Source: Collinsella sp. (lineage in GTDB: Bacteria; Actinomycetota; Coriobacteriia; Coriobacteriales; Coriobacteriaceae). From it: a DNA stretch of 15,201 nt. The stretch lies in NCBI GenBank assembly GCA_031295725.1, contig JAUMNV010000197.1:1-15201 (forward strand). Direction: 5' to 3'. Every line of letters begins with the position of its first letter. Position 1 is the stretch's first letter. Made by a program: the position numbers and the translations under genes. Positions 6,619 through 12,151 of the stretch are shown in pieces. Under the pieces are notes generated by a model, which had not been told where the DNA came from, made no database searches, and was given only the letters and a program-made list of their open reading frames with translations.

Positions 6619-8037
6619 GTTCTTCTCCTTCGCTTCCGCGATCTGGATGCGTTTGTTCCATTGGGCGGCGACGGCCAGGCGTTCGTCCTGGGCGCGGCGA
6701 CGGGCGCTTTCGGCGCGCGACTTTGCCAGCAGCTCGCGGCCGCACGGCAGCACGTCGAGCGTGGCAAAGTAGTCGCCCGGGCGCTCGGCGCGACGAATGA
6801 GGTCGGCCGAGCCATCGGGGCGCAGCAATACCTCGGCGGAGCGCAGACGGCCGTTGTAGTTGTAGCCCATGGAGTAGCCATGCGCGCCGGTATCGTGAAT
6901 CACGAGCACATCACCCATGTCGATCTGCGGCAGCTCGCGGTCGATAGCGAACTTATCGTTGTTCTCGCACAAGTTGCCCGTGATGTCATACAAGTTCGCA
7001 ACCGGTACTGCGGTCTTGTCGGGGCCACCCGGCTGTCCCATCACCGTAATGTGGTGGTAGGCACCATACATAGCGGGACGAATGAGGTCGACGGCGCTTG
7101 CGTCCACGCCGATATAGTCCTTGTAGATCTGCTTCTCGTGGATGGCCTTGGTGACCAGGCATCCGTAGGGTCCCATCATAAAGCGACCCATCTCGGTGCA
7201 GATCGCCACATCGCCCATGCCGGCGGGGACCAGAATCTCGTCGTAGGCTGCGTGTACGCCCTCGCCGATGGCGTGGATGTCGTTAGCCTGTTGCTCGGGC
7301 AGGTAGGGGATGCCCACACCGCCGGACAGATTGATAAAGGCGACATGTGCGCCGGTCTCGCGCTCCAGGCGCACGGCAAGCTCAAAGAGGATGCGTGCAA
7401 GCTTGGGGTAGTAGTCGTTAGTGACGGTGTTACTGGCAAGGAAGGCATGGATGCCAAAATTCTCGGCGCCCTTGGCCTTGAGCATGCGGAAAGCCTCAAA
7501 GAGCTGCTCGGTGGTCATGCCGTACTTGGAGTCGCCGGGGTTGTCCATAATGCCGTTAGAGAGCTGGAACAAGCCACCCGGGTTAAAACGGCAGCTTGCC
7601 GTCTTGGGGATGGGGCCCGCGACGCGCTCAAAGAACTCGATATGGCTGATGTCGTCAAAGTTGACGATGGCACCCAGCTTGTCGGCGAGCTCAAAATCCG
7701 CCGCCGGCGTGTCGTTGGACGAGAACATGATGTCATGGCCGGTGATGCCCAGCGAGCGGGCAATCATGAGCTCGGTATAGCTCGAGCAATCGCAGCCGCA
7801 GCCGTATTCGTTGAGAATGGAGATGAGCGCCGGGTTGGGATTGGCCTTGACGGCAAAGTATTCCTTAAAGCCCGGGTTCCATGCAAAGGCGTCGCGCACT
7901 TCTTGCATGTTGCGGCGGATCCCCGCCTCGTCATATAGATGAAACGGCGTGGGGAACTGCTCGACGATATGCTCGAGCGTCTCCTTGTCCACAAACGGCT
8001 GCTTGGCCGCATACGCCTCGTTGGGGGTCAATGCCAT
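5728..8037 (-). CDS. lysA-dapA: LysA-DapA fusion: diaminopimelate decarboxylase plus 4-hydroxy-tetrahydrodipicolinate synthase
   Basis: One 769-residue frame joins the last and an early enzyme of lysine synthesis. Residues 1 to about 428 are a PLP-dependent LysA of a divergent type. Lys64 in YFAVKANPNP is the Schiff-base lysine, the phosphate loop is LSGGVGIPY (237-245), Cys357 lies in CENNDKFA, and RPAMYGAYHHI is conserved. Residues 429-473 are an Arg/Ala/Glu-rich, probably helical linker (ELLAKSRAESARRRAQDERL). DapA occupies 474-769 with GTTGES, the YNIPGR tyrosine at 610 and the GIKEA Schiff-base lysine at 638. The dapA part also has its own Shine-Dalgarno and ATG inside the linker, so separate DapA may be made. 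GAGG about ten bases before the ATG is the likely lysA ribosome binding site. Leads the operon under a lysine riboswitch. A loss of the lysA stop or an assembly artefact is the alternative to a functional fusion. Confidence 0.9.
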   Translation of the reverse strand: MALTPNEAYAAKQPFVDKETLEHIVEQFPTPFHLYDEAGIRRNMQEVRDAFAWNPGFKEYFAVKANPNPALISILNEYGCGCDCSSYTELMIARSLGITGHDIMFSSNDTPAADFELADKLGAIVNFDDISHIEFFERVAGPIPKTASCRFNPGGLFQLSNGIMDNPGDSKYGMTTEQLFEAFRMLKAKGAENFGIHAFLASNTVTNDYYPKLARILFELAVRLERETGAHVAFINLSGGVGIPYLPEQQANDIHAIGEGVHAAYDEILVPAGMGDVAICTEMGRFMMGPYGCLVTKAIHEKQIYKDYIGVDASAVDLIRPAMYGAYHHITVMGQPGGPDKTAVPVANLYDITGNLCENNDKFAIDRELPQIDMGDVLVIHDTGAHGYSMGYNYNGRLRSAEVLLRPDGSADLIRRAERPGDYFATLDVLPCGRELLAKSRAESARRRAQDERLAVAAQWNKRIQIAEAKEKNMDIRNLEGSIVALVTPFKKDGSVDFDALERLIDFHLQNGTDAILTLGTTGESATMTDDEDNSVVAAVVKQVAGRVPVIAGSGSNSTQTMLTKSLTYQGLGADGLLLITPYYNKSNEEGIYQHFKTVADAVDIPCILYNIPGRCGCGISERNVERLAAHPNIMGIKEASGNVAYAAKIAYLLSDDFRMYSGEDALTVPLMSLGASGTISVWADIQPQLVHDMCRAYLDGDVARARDIQIAGQPLINALFSEVNPIPVKEALAQMGMIEANYRMPLCPMADDTRAALTDALKGAGLLD
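6616..6630 (-). promoter_or_regulatory. In-frame internal ribosome binding site and ATG for dapA
   Basis: On the minus strand AAGGAG (6630-6625) precedes an ATG (6618-6616) by six bases. Both lie inside the open fusion frame, where the same bases code for the linker residues AKEKN followed by Met474. The match and spacing are as good as those of the stand-alone genes in this window. Confidence 0.7.
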
Positions 8038-8050
8038 GTCCCGTAAACCT

Positions 8051-8116
8051 CGCTATCCAGACGGCGCCATCTGCGCATCGAATCCGCATAGCGTGGACCC
8101 CATGTCCGGATAGCGC
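8051..8116 (-). promoter_or_regulatory. Putative riboswitch expression platform adjoining the lysA ribosome binding site
   Basis: On the minus strand CGCTATCCGGAC (8115-8104) can pair with GTCTGGATAGCG (8062-8051), a 12-bp stem with one G-U pair. Its 3' arm runs directly into the GAGG at 8051-8048, the probable lysA ribosome binding site. A second CGCTAT at 8093-8088 could compete for the same ATAGCG. Two exclusive partners beside a ribosome binding site, with no U-run terminator, suggests translational control. The switching itself is inferred. Confidence 0.5.
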
Positions 8117-8127
8117 TCCCGCATTGC

Positions 8128-8268
8128 TGCAGACAGTCCTGTGGGTGTTTCCCGCAGGCCCACCAGGTTGTTCGTGCCCGAAAAGCCCAGTTCGGCGGGT
8201 TTCGCCTCCCCACGGGGTCAAAGCCTGCCGGCTCGCCCGCGGTTCTTCGTGCCCGCGCCTCTATCAAG
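8128..8268 (-). ncRNA. Lysine riboswitch aptamer (L-box) upstream of lysA-dapA
   Basis: Reading the minus strand, the leader starts with GATAGAGGCGC (from 8265) and ends with CAGGACTGTC (to 8132). P1 forms from GATAG and CTGTC. Between them come a GAAGAAC segment, GGGGAGGCG...CCGCCGAAC and CTGGTGGGCC. The last helix before P1 closes is CCTG-C-GGG...CCC-A-CAGG directly followed by ACTGTC. These blocks match, in order, conserved parts of the lysine riboswitch as in B. subtilis lysC and Thermotoga, with some peripheral helices shortened. The downstream genes are lysine biosynthetic, as expected. Start of transcription was not located. Confidence 0.85.
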
Positions 8269-8373
8269 TGGTAACGACCCTACCACGTTGCACTTTACCA
8301 AACAAGAGTATTCGTATATAACGTTTAAAAAATGCAGGGATATGCTAGAAACAAGGGCGTCACAATTCTGCAT

Positions 8374-8385
8374 CACAATATTGTG
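8374..8385. promoter_or_regulatory. 12-bp palindrome upstream of the M20 deacetylase gene
   Basis: CACAATATTGTG is a perfect 12-bp palindrome located 31 bp before the ATG at 8417, inside the divergent intergenic region. It may be an operator. No regulator can be named, and short AT-centred palindromes arise by chance. Confidence 0.3.
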
Positions 8386-8416
8386 CGAATGGATATGCCC
8401 CATGAAAGGATCCTTT

Positions 8417-9604
8417 ATGACCGAGCTCCAAGAACTTCGTCGCTATCGTCGCGACCTGCATCGCATTCCGGAGCTCGATTTCGATCTTCCTCAAACCATA
8501 GCCTATATCGAGGGCGTGTTGGCGCCGCTCGCCTGCGAGGTGACCCATCCGTGTCCCAGCTGCGTCTGCGCTTTCTTCGATGCCGGCACGGGCGTCGCGC
8601 ATGCCACGGCGATTCGCGCCGATATGGATGCGCTGCCCATCGCGGAGGCGACGGGTGCGGATTTCGCCTCGACGCATCCCGGCAAGATGCATGCTTGTGG
8701 ACATGACGGACACATGGCTATGGCACTTGCCGCCGCGACGTATGTCGACCGTACGATTCGCGAGCAGCCGGGCGCCATTAAACGCAACGTGCTCTTTGTG
8801 TTCCAGCCGGCCGAGGAAACGACCGGTGGCGCCAAGACAGTGTGCGAGAGCGGCGTGTTCGAGCGCTATGGTGCCGACCGCATCTTCGGCTTCCATGTGT
8901 GGCCCGATTTGCCTGCCGGTACGTTGGCGAGCTGTCCCGGTCCGCTGCTAGCGCGTTCGAGCGAGACACATGTGCACATTCACGGGACGAGCATCCATAT
9001 CGCCAAGACCTACGGCGTTCCCGTTGGCGAATCGCACGATGCGGCATTAGCGGCTGCCAAGTTCTTGGTTGCCGAGAGCGAACTGATGGATGAGCTGGGT
9101 GCCGATGAGCCCTGCATTGGCAAGTTCGGCCTGCTGCAGGCGGGCACCGTCTGCAATGCGGTGGCGGGGGAGGCCCATGTTGCCGGTAGCTTGCGTGTGT
9201 TTACGGACGCCATGTTCGACCGTGCGCGCGCGGGCGTACGCCGTGTGCTCGACGAGGCGTGCACCGCAACGGGCTGCACGTATGACCTCGACTTTGCCGA
9301 GGGCTATCCACCGGTCGATAACGACCCCGAGCTGTTTGCCAACATCACACCTGCCTTGCCCGGGTTGCAGCTCGTTGATGAACCGCTGCTAATCGCCGAG
9401 GATTTCGCGTTCTATCAGCGCCATCTGCCGTGCGTGTTTTTCCTGCTGGGTACGGGCGTTCCTGCCAGTCGGGATAATCCGAGCGACGCCGAGGGCTGCC
9501 CTGCCTATGCCACGAGTGCCCTGCATACTGACACCATGCTCTTTGACGAGGAAATCCTACTCACGGGCCTCGATGTCTACAAACGATTGCTTTTGCTTGA
9601 CTAA
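8417..9604 (+). CDS. M20D-family amidohydrolase, candidate N-acetyl-diaminopimelate deacetylase
   Basis: A zinc-type peptidase/deacylase of 395 residues. It shows RRDLHRIPEL near the N-terminus, the metal ligands Cys94 and His96 in MHACGHDGH (91-99), Glu133-Glu134 in FQPAEE, His160 in GFHVWPDLP and the C-terminal glutamate in AEDFAFY. Features such as LQAGTVCNAV and EGYPPVDNDPEL resemble N-acetyldiaminopimelate deacetylases of Gram-positives, and the gene is divergent from an operon containing dapH, whose pathway needs that enzyme. A role on N-acetyl-LL-diaminopimelate is therefore plausible, though other N-acyl amino acids remain possible. The usual GGHAAMPH region reads SIHIAKTYG here. AAAGGA, six bases before the ATG at 8417, selects this start; the open frame extends back to 8141 across the riboswitch region without being coding. 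Confidence 0.82.
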   Translation: MTELQELRRYRRDLHRIPELDFDLPQTIAYIEGVLAPLACEVTHPCPSCVCAFFDAGTGVAHATAIRADMDALPIAEATGADFASTHPGKMHACGHDGHMAMALAAATYVDRTIREQPGAIKRNVLFVFQPAEETTGGAKTVCESGVFERYGADRIFGFHVWPDLPAGTLASCPGPLLARSSETHVHIHGTSIHIAKTYGVPVGESHDAALAAAKFLVAESELMDELGADEPCIGKFGLLQAGTVCNAVAGEAHVAGSLRVFTDAMFDRARAGVRRVLDEACTATGCTYDLDFAEGYPPVDNDPELFANITPALPGLQLVDEPLLIAEDFAFYQRHLPCVFFLLGTGVPASRDNPSDAEGCPAYATSALHTDTMLFDEEILLTGLDVYKRLLLLD

Positions 9605-9634
9605 GACGTGAAGGACTATTTGTTCTAGAAAATA

Positions 9635-9655
9635 CGAACAAACGTACGATATAAT
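9635..9655 (+). promoter_or_regulatory. Possible LexA-like box next to a TATAAT -10 element
   Basis: CGAACAAACGTACG at 9635-9648 fits the Gram-positive SOS-box pattern CGAAC-N4-GTTCG except for one base in the right half. TATAAT follows at 9650-9655. No good -35 is seen for this -10. An inverted pair TTTGTTC/GAACAAA (9619-9625, 9636-9642) overlaps the site. Confidence 0.3.
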
Positions 9656-9679
9656 AGAGATGTAAGTCTATAGAAACGT

Positions 9680-9708
9680 TTGACGTTACTAACGTAAGGC
9701 GATACTAT
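9680..9708 (+). promoter_or_regulatory. Candidate higA promoter with overlapping palindromic operator
   Basis: TTGACG (9680-9685) and TACTAT (9703-9708) are separated by 17 bases and match the consensus at five and four positions. The 13-bp palindrome ACGTTA-C-TAACGT (9683-9695) overlaps the -35, a placement suited to repression, perhaps by HigA itself. Confidence 0.45.
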
Positions 9709-9797
9709 GATTGCATCGTAATGAGCGCTATCGGGTCTGTTTTGAGTGGAGACAGGGGATGGCTTGGAATGTCGAAATCGTCGATTATCACAAGTGA
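9697..9797 (+). pseudogene. higB toxin remnant, truncated and frameshifted
   Basis: Only the C-terminal third of a HigB-type RelE-superfamily toxin remains. Bases 9703-9720 read YYDCIV; after a one-base shift, 9720-9797 read NERYRVCFEW, then RQGMAWNVEIVDYHK and stop. This is the characteristic HigB ending, and its stop overlaps the higA 5' end as in intact higBA pairs. Joining the two parts needs one extra A in GTAATGAG, so a one-base deletion is inferred. The N-terminal two thirds are missing: the preceding gene ends at 9604. An upstream stretch RCKSIETF (9658-9681) may be a relic of the N-terminus but is less certain. The toxin must be inactive. Confidence 0.8.
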
Positions 9798-10110
9798 TGA
9801 GACTGCGCCCGATTTACTGCCGCCGGTGACTCCTGGCGAGCTTCTCAAAGAGGAATTTCTTGTCCCTATGGGCATTTCTCAATATCGCCTTGCTAAGGAG
9901 ACCGGGATTCCGGCTCAACGCATTGGGCAGATTGTCTTGGGGAGGCGTCGTGTGACGGCCGACACCGACCTTCGCCTTTGTCGCTACTTTGGCCTGACGG
10001 ATGGTTATTGGCTGCGCGCCCAGATAACGTTTGATCTCGAGGCGGAGAAGAGGCGCATCGAACCGGAACTGGATAAGATCATTCCTGTCCAGCAGGCTAT
10101 CGCATTGTAG
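9769..10110 (+). CDS. higA: HigA/VapI-family antitoxin, XRE-type DNA-binding protein
   Basis: A 113-residue protein with the HigA layout: VTPGELLKEEFLVPMGIS (20-37), then the helix-turn-helix YRLAKETGIPAQRIGQIVLG (39-58), then RRRVTADTDLRLCRYFGL with the WLRAQITFDLE tail. It would bind operator DNA and, with a HigB partner, neutralise it. The preceding higB is broken, so this is now an orphan antitoxin unless it acts on another toxin. The frame opens earlier, with an ATG at 9721 that lacks a ribosome binding site; AGGGGAT at 9754-9760, eight bases before 9769, favours the later start. The frameshift in higB has put its residual frame in line with higA. All HTH residues look intact. Confidence 0.88.
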   Translation: MSKSSIITSDETAPDLLPPVTPGELLKEEFLVPMGISQYRLAKETGIPAQRIGQIVLGRRRVTADTDLRLCRYFGLTDGYWLRAQITFDLEAEKRRIEPELDKIIPVQQAIAL

Positions 10111-10139
10111 TGTTCAAAGATGTTGAGGTTGGAGTGACG

Positions 10140-10463
10140 ATGGGGCGACGCCGACAGACTGCCGTGTATAGTCCGGGTGGATGCGGGTGTGGGTTGCTGC
10201 TGCTCCCGGTTATTGCTGTGAGCATTGGCGTGATGTTTGCGCTTGCTGGACTGGCCGCGGCGGCACTCGTGTTGCTGATTGCTGCTATTGGTGTGACGAT
10301 TTGGCTCTATCGTTGCCGCGAGCAACGTCGTGCCGACGGTAAAACCAATGTTGGATGGACTATCTTTTTGGTCGTCGCCTACCTATTGAGCATCAGTTAT
10401 TTGGCCTTCTTTATCCTGTTACTTGTGAGCACCTTTACCGGGGAATCCGTCACGGTGGGGTAG
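10140..10463 (+). CDS. Small integral membrane protein, unknown function
   Basis: I do not recognise a family. The 107-residue product has a basic N-terminus (MGRRRQ) and a glycine/cysteine turn GGCGCG. Two closely spaced hydrophobic segments follow at about residues 17-55 (LLLLPVIAVSIGVMFALAG, then AALVLLIAAIGVTIWLY), then a charged loop CREQRRADGKTN and a third segment WTIFLVVAYLLSISYLAFFI. Three transmembrane helices are likely. GGAG at 10131-10134, five bases before the ATG, supports this start; a GTG at 10110 overlapping the higA stop would add ten residues. It is codirectional with higA and may be cotranscribed, but no functional link is evident. Confidence 0.65.
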   Translation: MGRRRQTAVYSPGGCGCGLLLLPVIAVSIGVMFALAGLAAAALVLLIAAIGVTIWLYRCREQRRADGKTNVGWTIFLVVAYLLSISYLAFFILLLVSTFTGESVTVG

Positions 10464-10525
10464 GCTTCGATGAGCCTCTTGAGGATGAGGCGAGGGGGCG
10501 GACTCTGAATGAACAGCGCTCCACG

Positions 10526-10711
10526 TCAATATGTTTCATTCGTTGTGTAGCAATCCGAATGCGCAAGCGTTTGGCGTGAGAGTGCCGCCGCCAGCAACAC
10601 GGGGATGCAGGCCGCGATCGCCAGCCCCATGCCAGCTCATCGCAAAAGCGTGTCAACGTCGCGCTCGACCACGGCCATTTCCTGCTCGAGTTTGTAGGCT
10701 CGCTCGATTTT
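10526..10711 (-). pseudogene. Possible decayed membrane/coiled-coil coding remnant
   Basis: On the minus strand one frame reads KIERAYKLEQEMAVVERDVD then TLLR, a TGA stop at 10639-10637, and then in the same frame AG-MGLAIAACIPVLLAAALS to a stop at 10526. An amphipathic helix followed by a hydrophobic segment, interrupted by a single stop and lacking a start, looks like the tail of a decayed gene. I cannot name the family. Compositional chance in high-GC DNA is the main alternative. Confidence 0.35.
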
Positions 10712-10914
10712 TTACATTGCATCAGTTCTGTTTTTCATAGCGTCAGCTATTGGCTTTACGAGTGGAAATGAAAGTTCTATGGCTATAGCGTGGTTATGTC
10801 TTGGTTCTTCATTTCTTTGCTTGGGTTCGACTCATAAGAAAAAGAAAAAAATACAGATGATAAAAAATTTCCTGCTTGTATTGTTGGAAAATCGGTATTT
10901 CAGGAGGTGTTTTT
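10712..10914. other. AT-rich intergenic stretch
   Basis: About 200 bases markedly richer in A and T than neighbouring regions, with runs such as AAGAAAAAGAAAAAAATAC near 10839-10855. No gene, RNA or clear promoter could be assigned beyond the ribosome binding site of the next gene. The composition change coincides with the foreign-looking gene that follows. Confidence 0.5.
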
Positions 10915-11382
10915 ATGCCACAAATGAATAAGGGAGGAAAATTTATTTTCGGGAAATCACTCATTCGGACGGATGGAACATTGCGGATTCCGCCACAGGC
11001 AATGGAAGAATATCGCATTGCAGATGAAGGAAAAGTATATCTTTTTACCGGAAGTAAGATTACCGGTGGCTTCTGCGTCACCCGGAAAGGCCTTTTGCAT
11101 CCGTCAAAGCTTGGTCACATTTTGGACGATACTCCACCGTTGCTTGACTACTCAGCAGGTTCTGGCGAATTTATTAAATACAAGGGGCGTTCCTACTGCT
11201 GGATAGAGATTTCACAGGAGGGGCAAATTCTTCTTACGAAGAAAATGATGGACTTTTTGAAGGTGAGACCCGGAATGGAGCTGCTCTCTATCCGCAGCAG
11301 CGACATCGCGTTTACGATGGGGGCTAAAGGACCGCTATTGGAAAAAGCAGAAAACTATGACGGTGAAATTCCGCTTTTTTAA
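10915..11382 (+). CDS. Uncharacterised protein with two AbrB-like halves
   Basis: A 155-residue protein of no firmly known function. Residues about 14-47 (SLIRTDGTLRIPPQAMEEYR, then IADEGKVYLFTGS) resemble a SpoVT/AbrB swapped-hairpin pattern: hydrophobic-Asp-Gly-x-hydrophobic-x-Ile-Pro, a helix, then GxxVxL. A second similar unit appears at about 100-136 (EISQEGQILLTKKMMDFLKV then RPGMELLSIRSS). This suggests an internal duplication and possible DNA binding, which is inference from pattern only. AGGAGG at 10902-10907, seven bases before the ATG, is a strong ribosome binding site; a TTG further upstream is unlikely. Codon use (AAA, GAA, ATT, TTT) is much more AT-rich than nearby genes, pointing to horizontal transfer from a low-GC gut Firmicute. 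Confidence 0.6.
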   Translation: MPQMNKGGKFIFGKSLIRTDGTLRIPPQAMEEYRIADEGKVYLFTGSKITGGFCVTRKGLLHPSKLGHILDDTPPLLDYSAGSGEFIKYKGRSYCWIEISQEGQILLTKKMMDFLKVRPGMELLSIRSSDIAFTMGAKGPLLEKAENYDGEIPLF

Positions 11383-11510
11383 GTGTAACAATTCCAGTTT
11401 ATAAAATTAAGAACGATGTTGGCAAGCCTCGAGGTGTCATCGGCGATGGACACGCGCTTCATGCTCTTCTATGCGGCAACCTTAGCTCTCAGCTAATGAA
11501 TTCAAGTTTA

Positions 11511-11564
11511 ATCCTTCCTACGATGTGCTGTGTGCCGGCGCGGTAGCCGGATCGTAGGAAGGAT
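11511..11564 (+). promoter_or_regulatory. 14-bp perfect stem-loop containing the lipoprotein ribosome binding site
   Basis: ATCCTTCCTACGAT (11511-11524) and ATCGTAGGAAGGAT (11551-11564) are perfect inverted repeats with a 26-nt loop. The loop itself contains CCGGC/GCCGG (11535-11539, 11546-11550). The only good Shine-Dalgarno for the ATG at 11570, AGGAAGG at 11556-11562, lies wholly in the right arm. In mRNA it would be paired and hidden. A protein operator in DNA is the alternative reading. Confidence 0.7.
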
Positions 11565-11569
11565 GCATA

Positions 11570-12112
11570 ATGAAAAAGCTCGAAAACGAAGTGCTGCTGA
11601 GCCGTCGCGCTGCACTTGGCGCATTCGCCACCGTCGCCTTGGGGACTGCCGGTCTTCTTGCCGGTTGTGGTAGCGATAAGGCGACCGTCACCGAGGACGC
11701 TGGCGATGGCGACGAGAAGGAAGAGGCGAAGAAGGAAGAGCAGTCTACGACTGACCTGGCGGTTGGTGCGACGGTGGCCACGCCTGCCGGTCTTTCCGTC
11801 GTTGTCGATTCCGTCCAGCCCGGCCTCACAAATTATGACGGTTCGACCATGACGGGCATTCACGTCACGTACGTCAACAATGGCGATGAGGGCGCAGATT
11901 ACAACATCTACGACTGGAAGGGCGAGGACGCCAACGGCGCTCAGCAGAATCAGGGTTACTACAGCGAGGGCTCCGATGAGCTGCAGTCTGGTACTCTTGC
12001 CGCTGGTGGCTCTGTGGCGGGCAATATCTACTTTGATGGCGATATCAAGAAGGCACTGTATTTTGCCAACATGTTTGATAAGTCTGCCACTGCAAGCTGG
12101 GTGTTGGCCTAG
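11570..12112 (+). CDS. DUF4352-type surface lipoprotein
   Basis: A 180-residue exported lipoprotein. The N-terminus has a twin-arginine (SRRAALGAFA, Arg12-Arg13), a hydrophobic core and a lipobox LLAGC with Cys33 as the lipidated residue. It should therefore be anchored to the outer face of the membrane, possibly through Tat export. A Glu/Lys-rich spacer (GDEKEEAKKEEQ) precedes a beta-rich domain from about residue 62 (LAVGATVATPAGLSVVVDSV, then GIHVTYVNNGDEGADYNIYD). This domain resembles DUF4352, an immunoglobulin-like fold common in Gram-positive lipoproteins; no enzyme activity is expected. The ribosome binding site lies in a strong stem-loop. The HTH and kinase genes follow on the same strand. 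Confidence 0.82.
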   Translation: MKKLENEVLLSRRAALGAFATVALGTAGLLAGCGSDKATVTEDAGDGDEKEEAKKEEQSTTDLAVGATVATPAGLSVVVDSVQPGLTNYDGSTMTGIHVTYVNNGDEGADYNIYDWKGEDANGAQQNQGYYSEGSDELQSGTLAAGGSVAGNIYFDGDIKKALYFANMFDKSATASWVLA

Positions 12113-12151
12113 CATGTCGCTACCGTTGCGCCGTATGGGAGGTGAGGTCGT

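Noticed and set aside
6145..7938. A 597-residue open frame on the plus strand.
   Set aside because: It is the antisense shadow of lysA-dapA, whose domains and catalytic residues are unambiguous; high-GC DNA often gives long antisense frames.
8268..8286. GTGGTA...TACCAC inverted repeat resembling part of a T-box antiterminator.
   Set aside because: The conserved T-box sequence is absent, and the adjoining RNA matches the lysine aptamer instead; it may be only a short leader hairpin.
8141..8416. Upstream extension of the M20 gene frame and other long frames over the intergenic region on both strands.
   Set aside because: The region is the lysine riboswitch and leader on the minus strand, the protein-like frame lacks family similarity, and a good ribosome binding site selects 8417.
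11383..11510. Short protein-like frames on both strands (for example minus-strand MKRVSIADDTSRLANIV from about 11462) between the foreign gene and the lipoprotein leader.
   Set aside because: No ribosome binding site or recognisable family, and the frames run quickly into stops or AT-rich DNA; at most a gene fragment, too weak to annotate.
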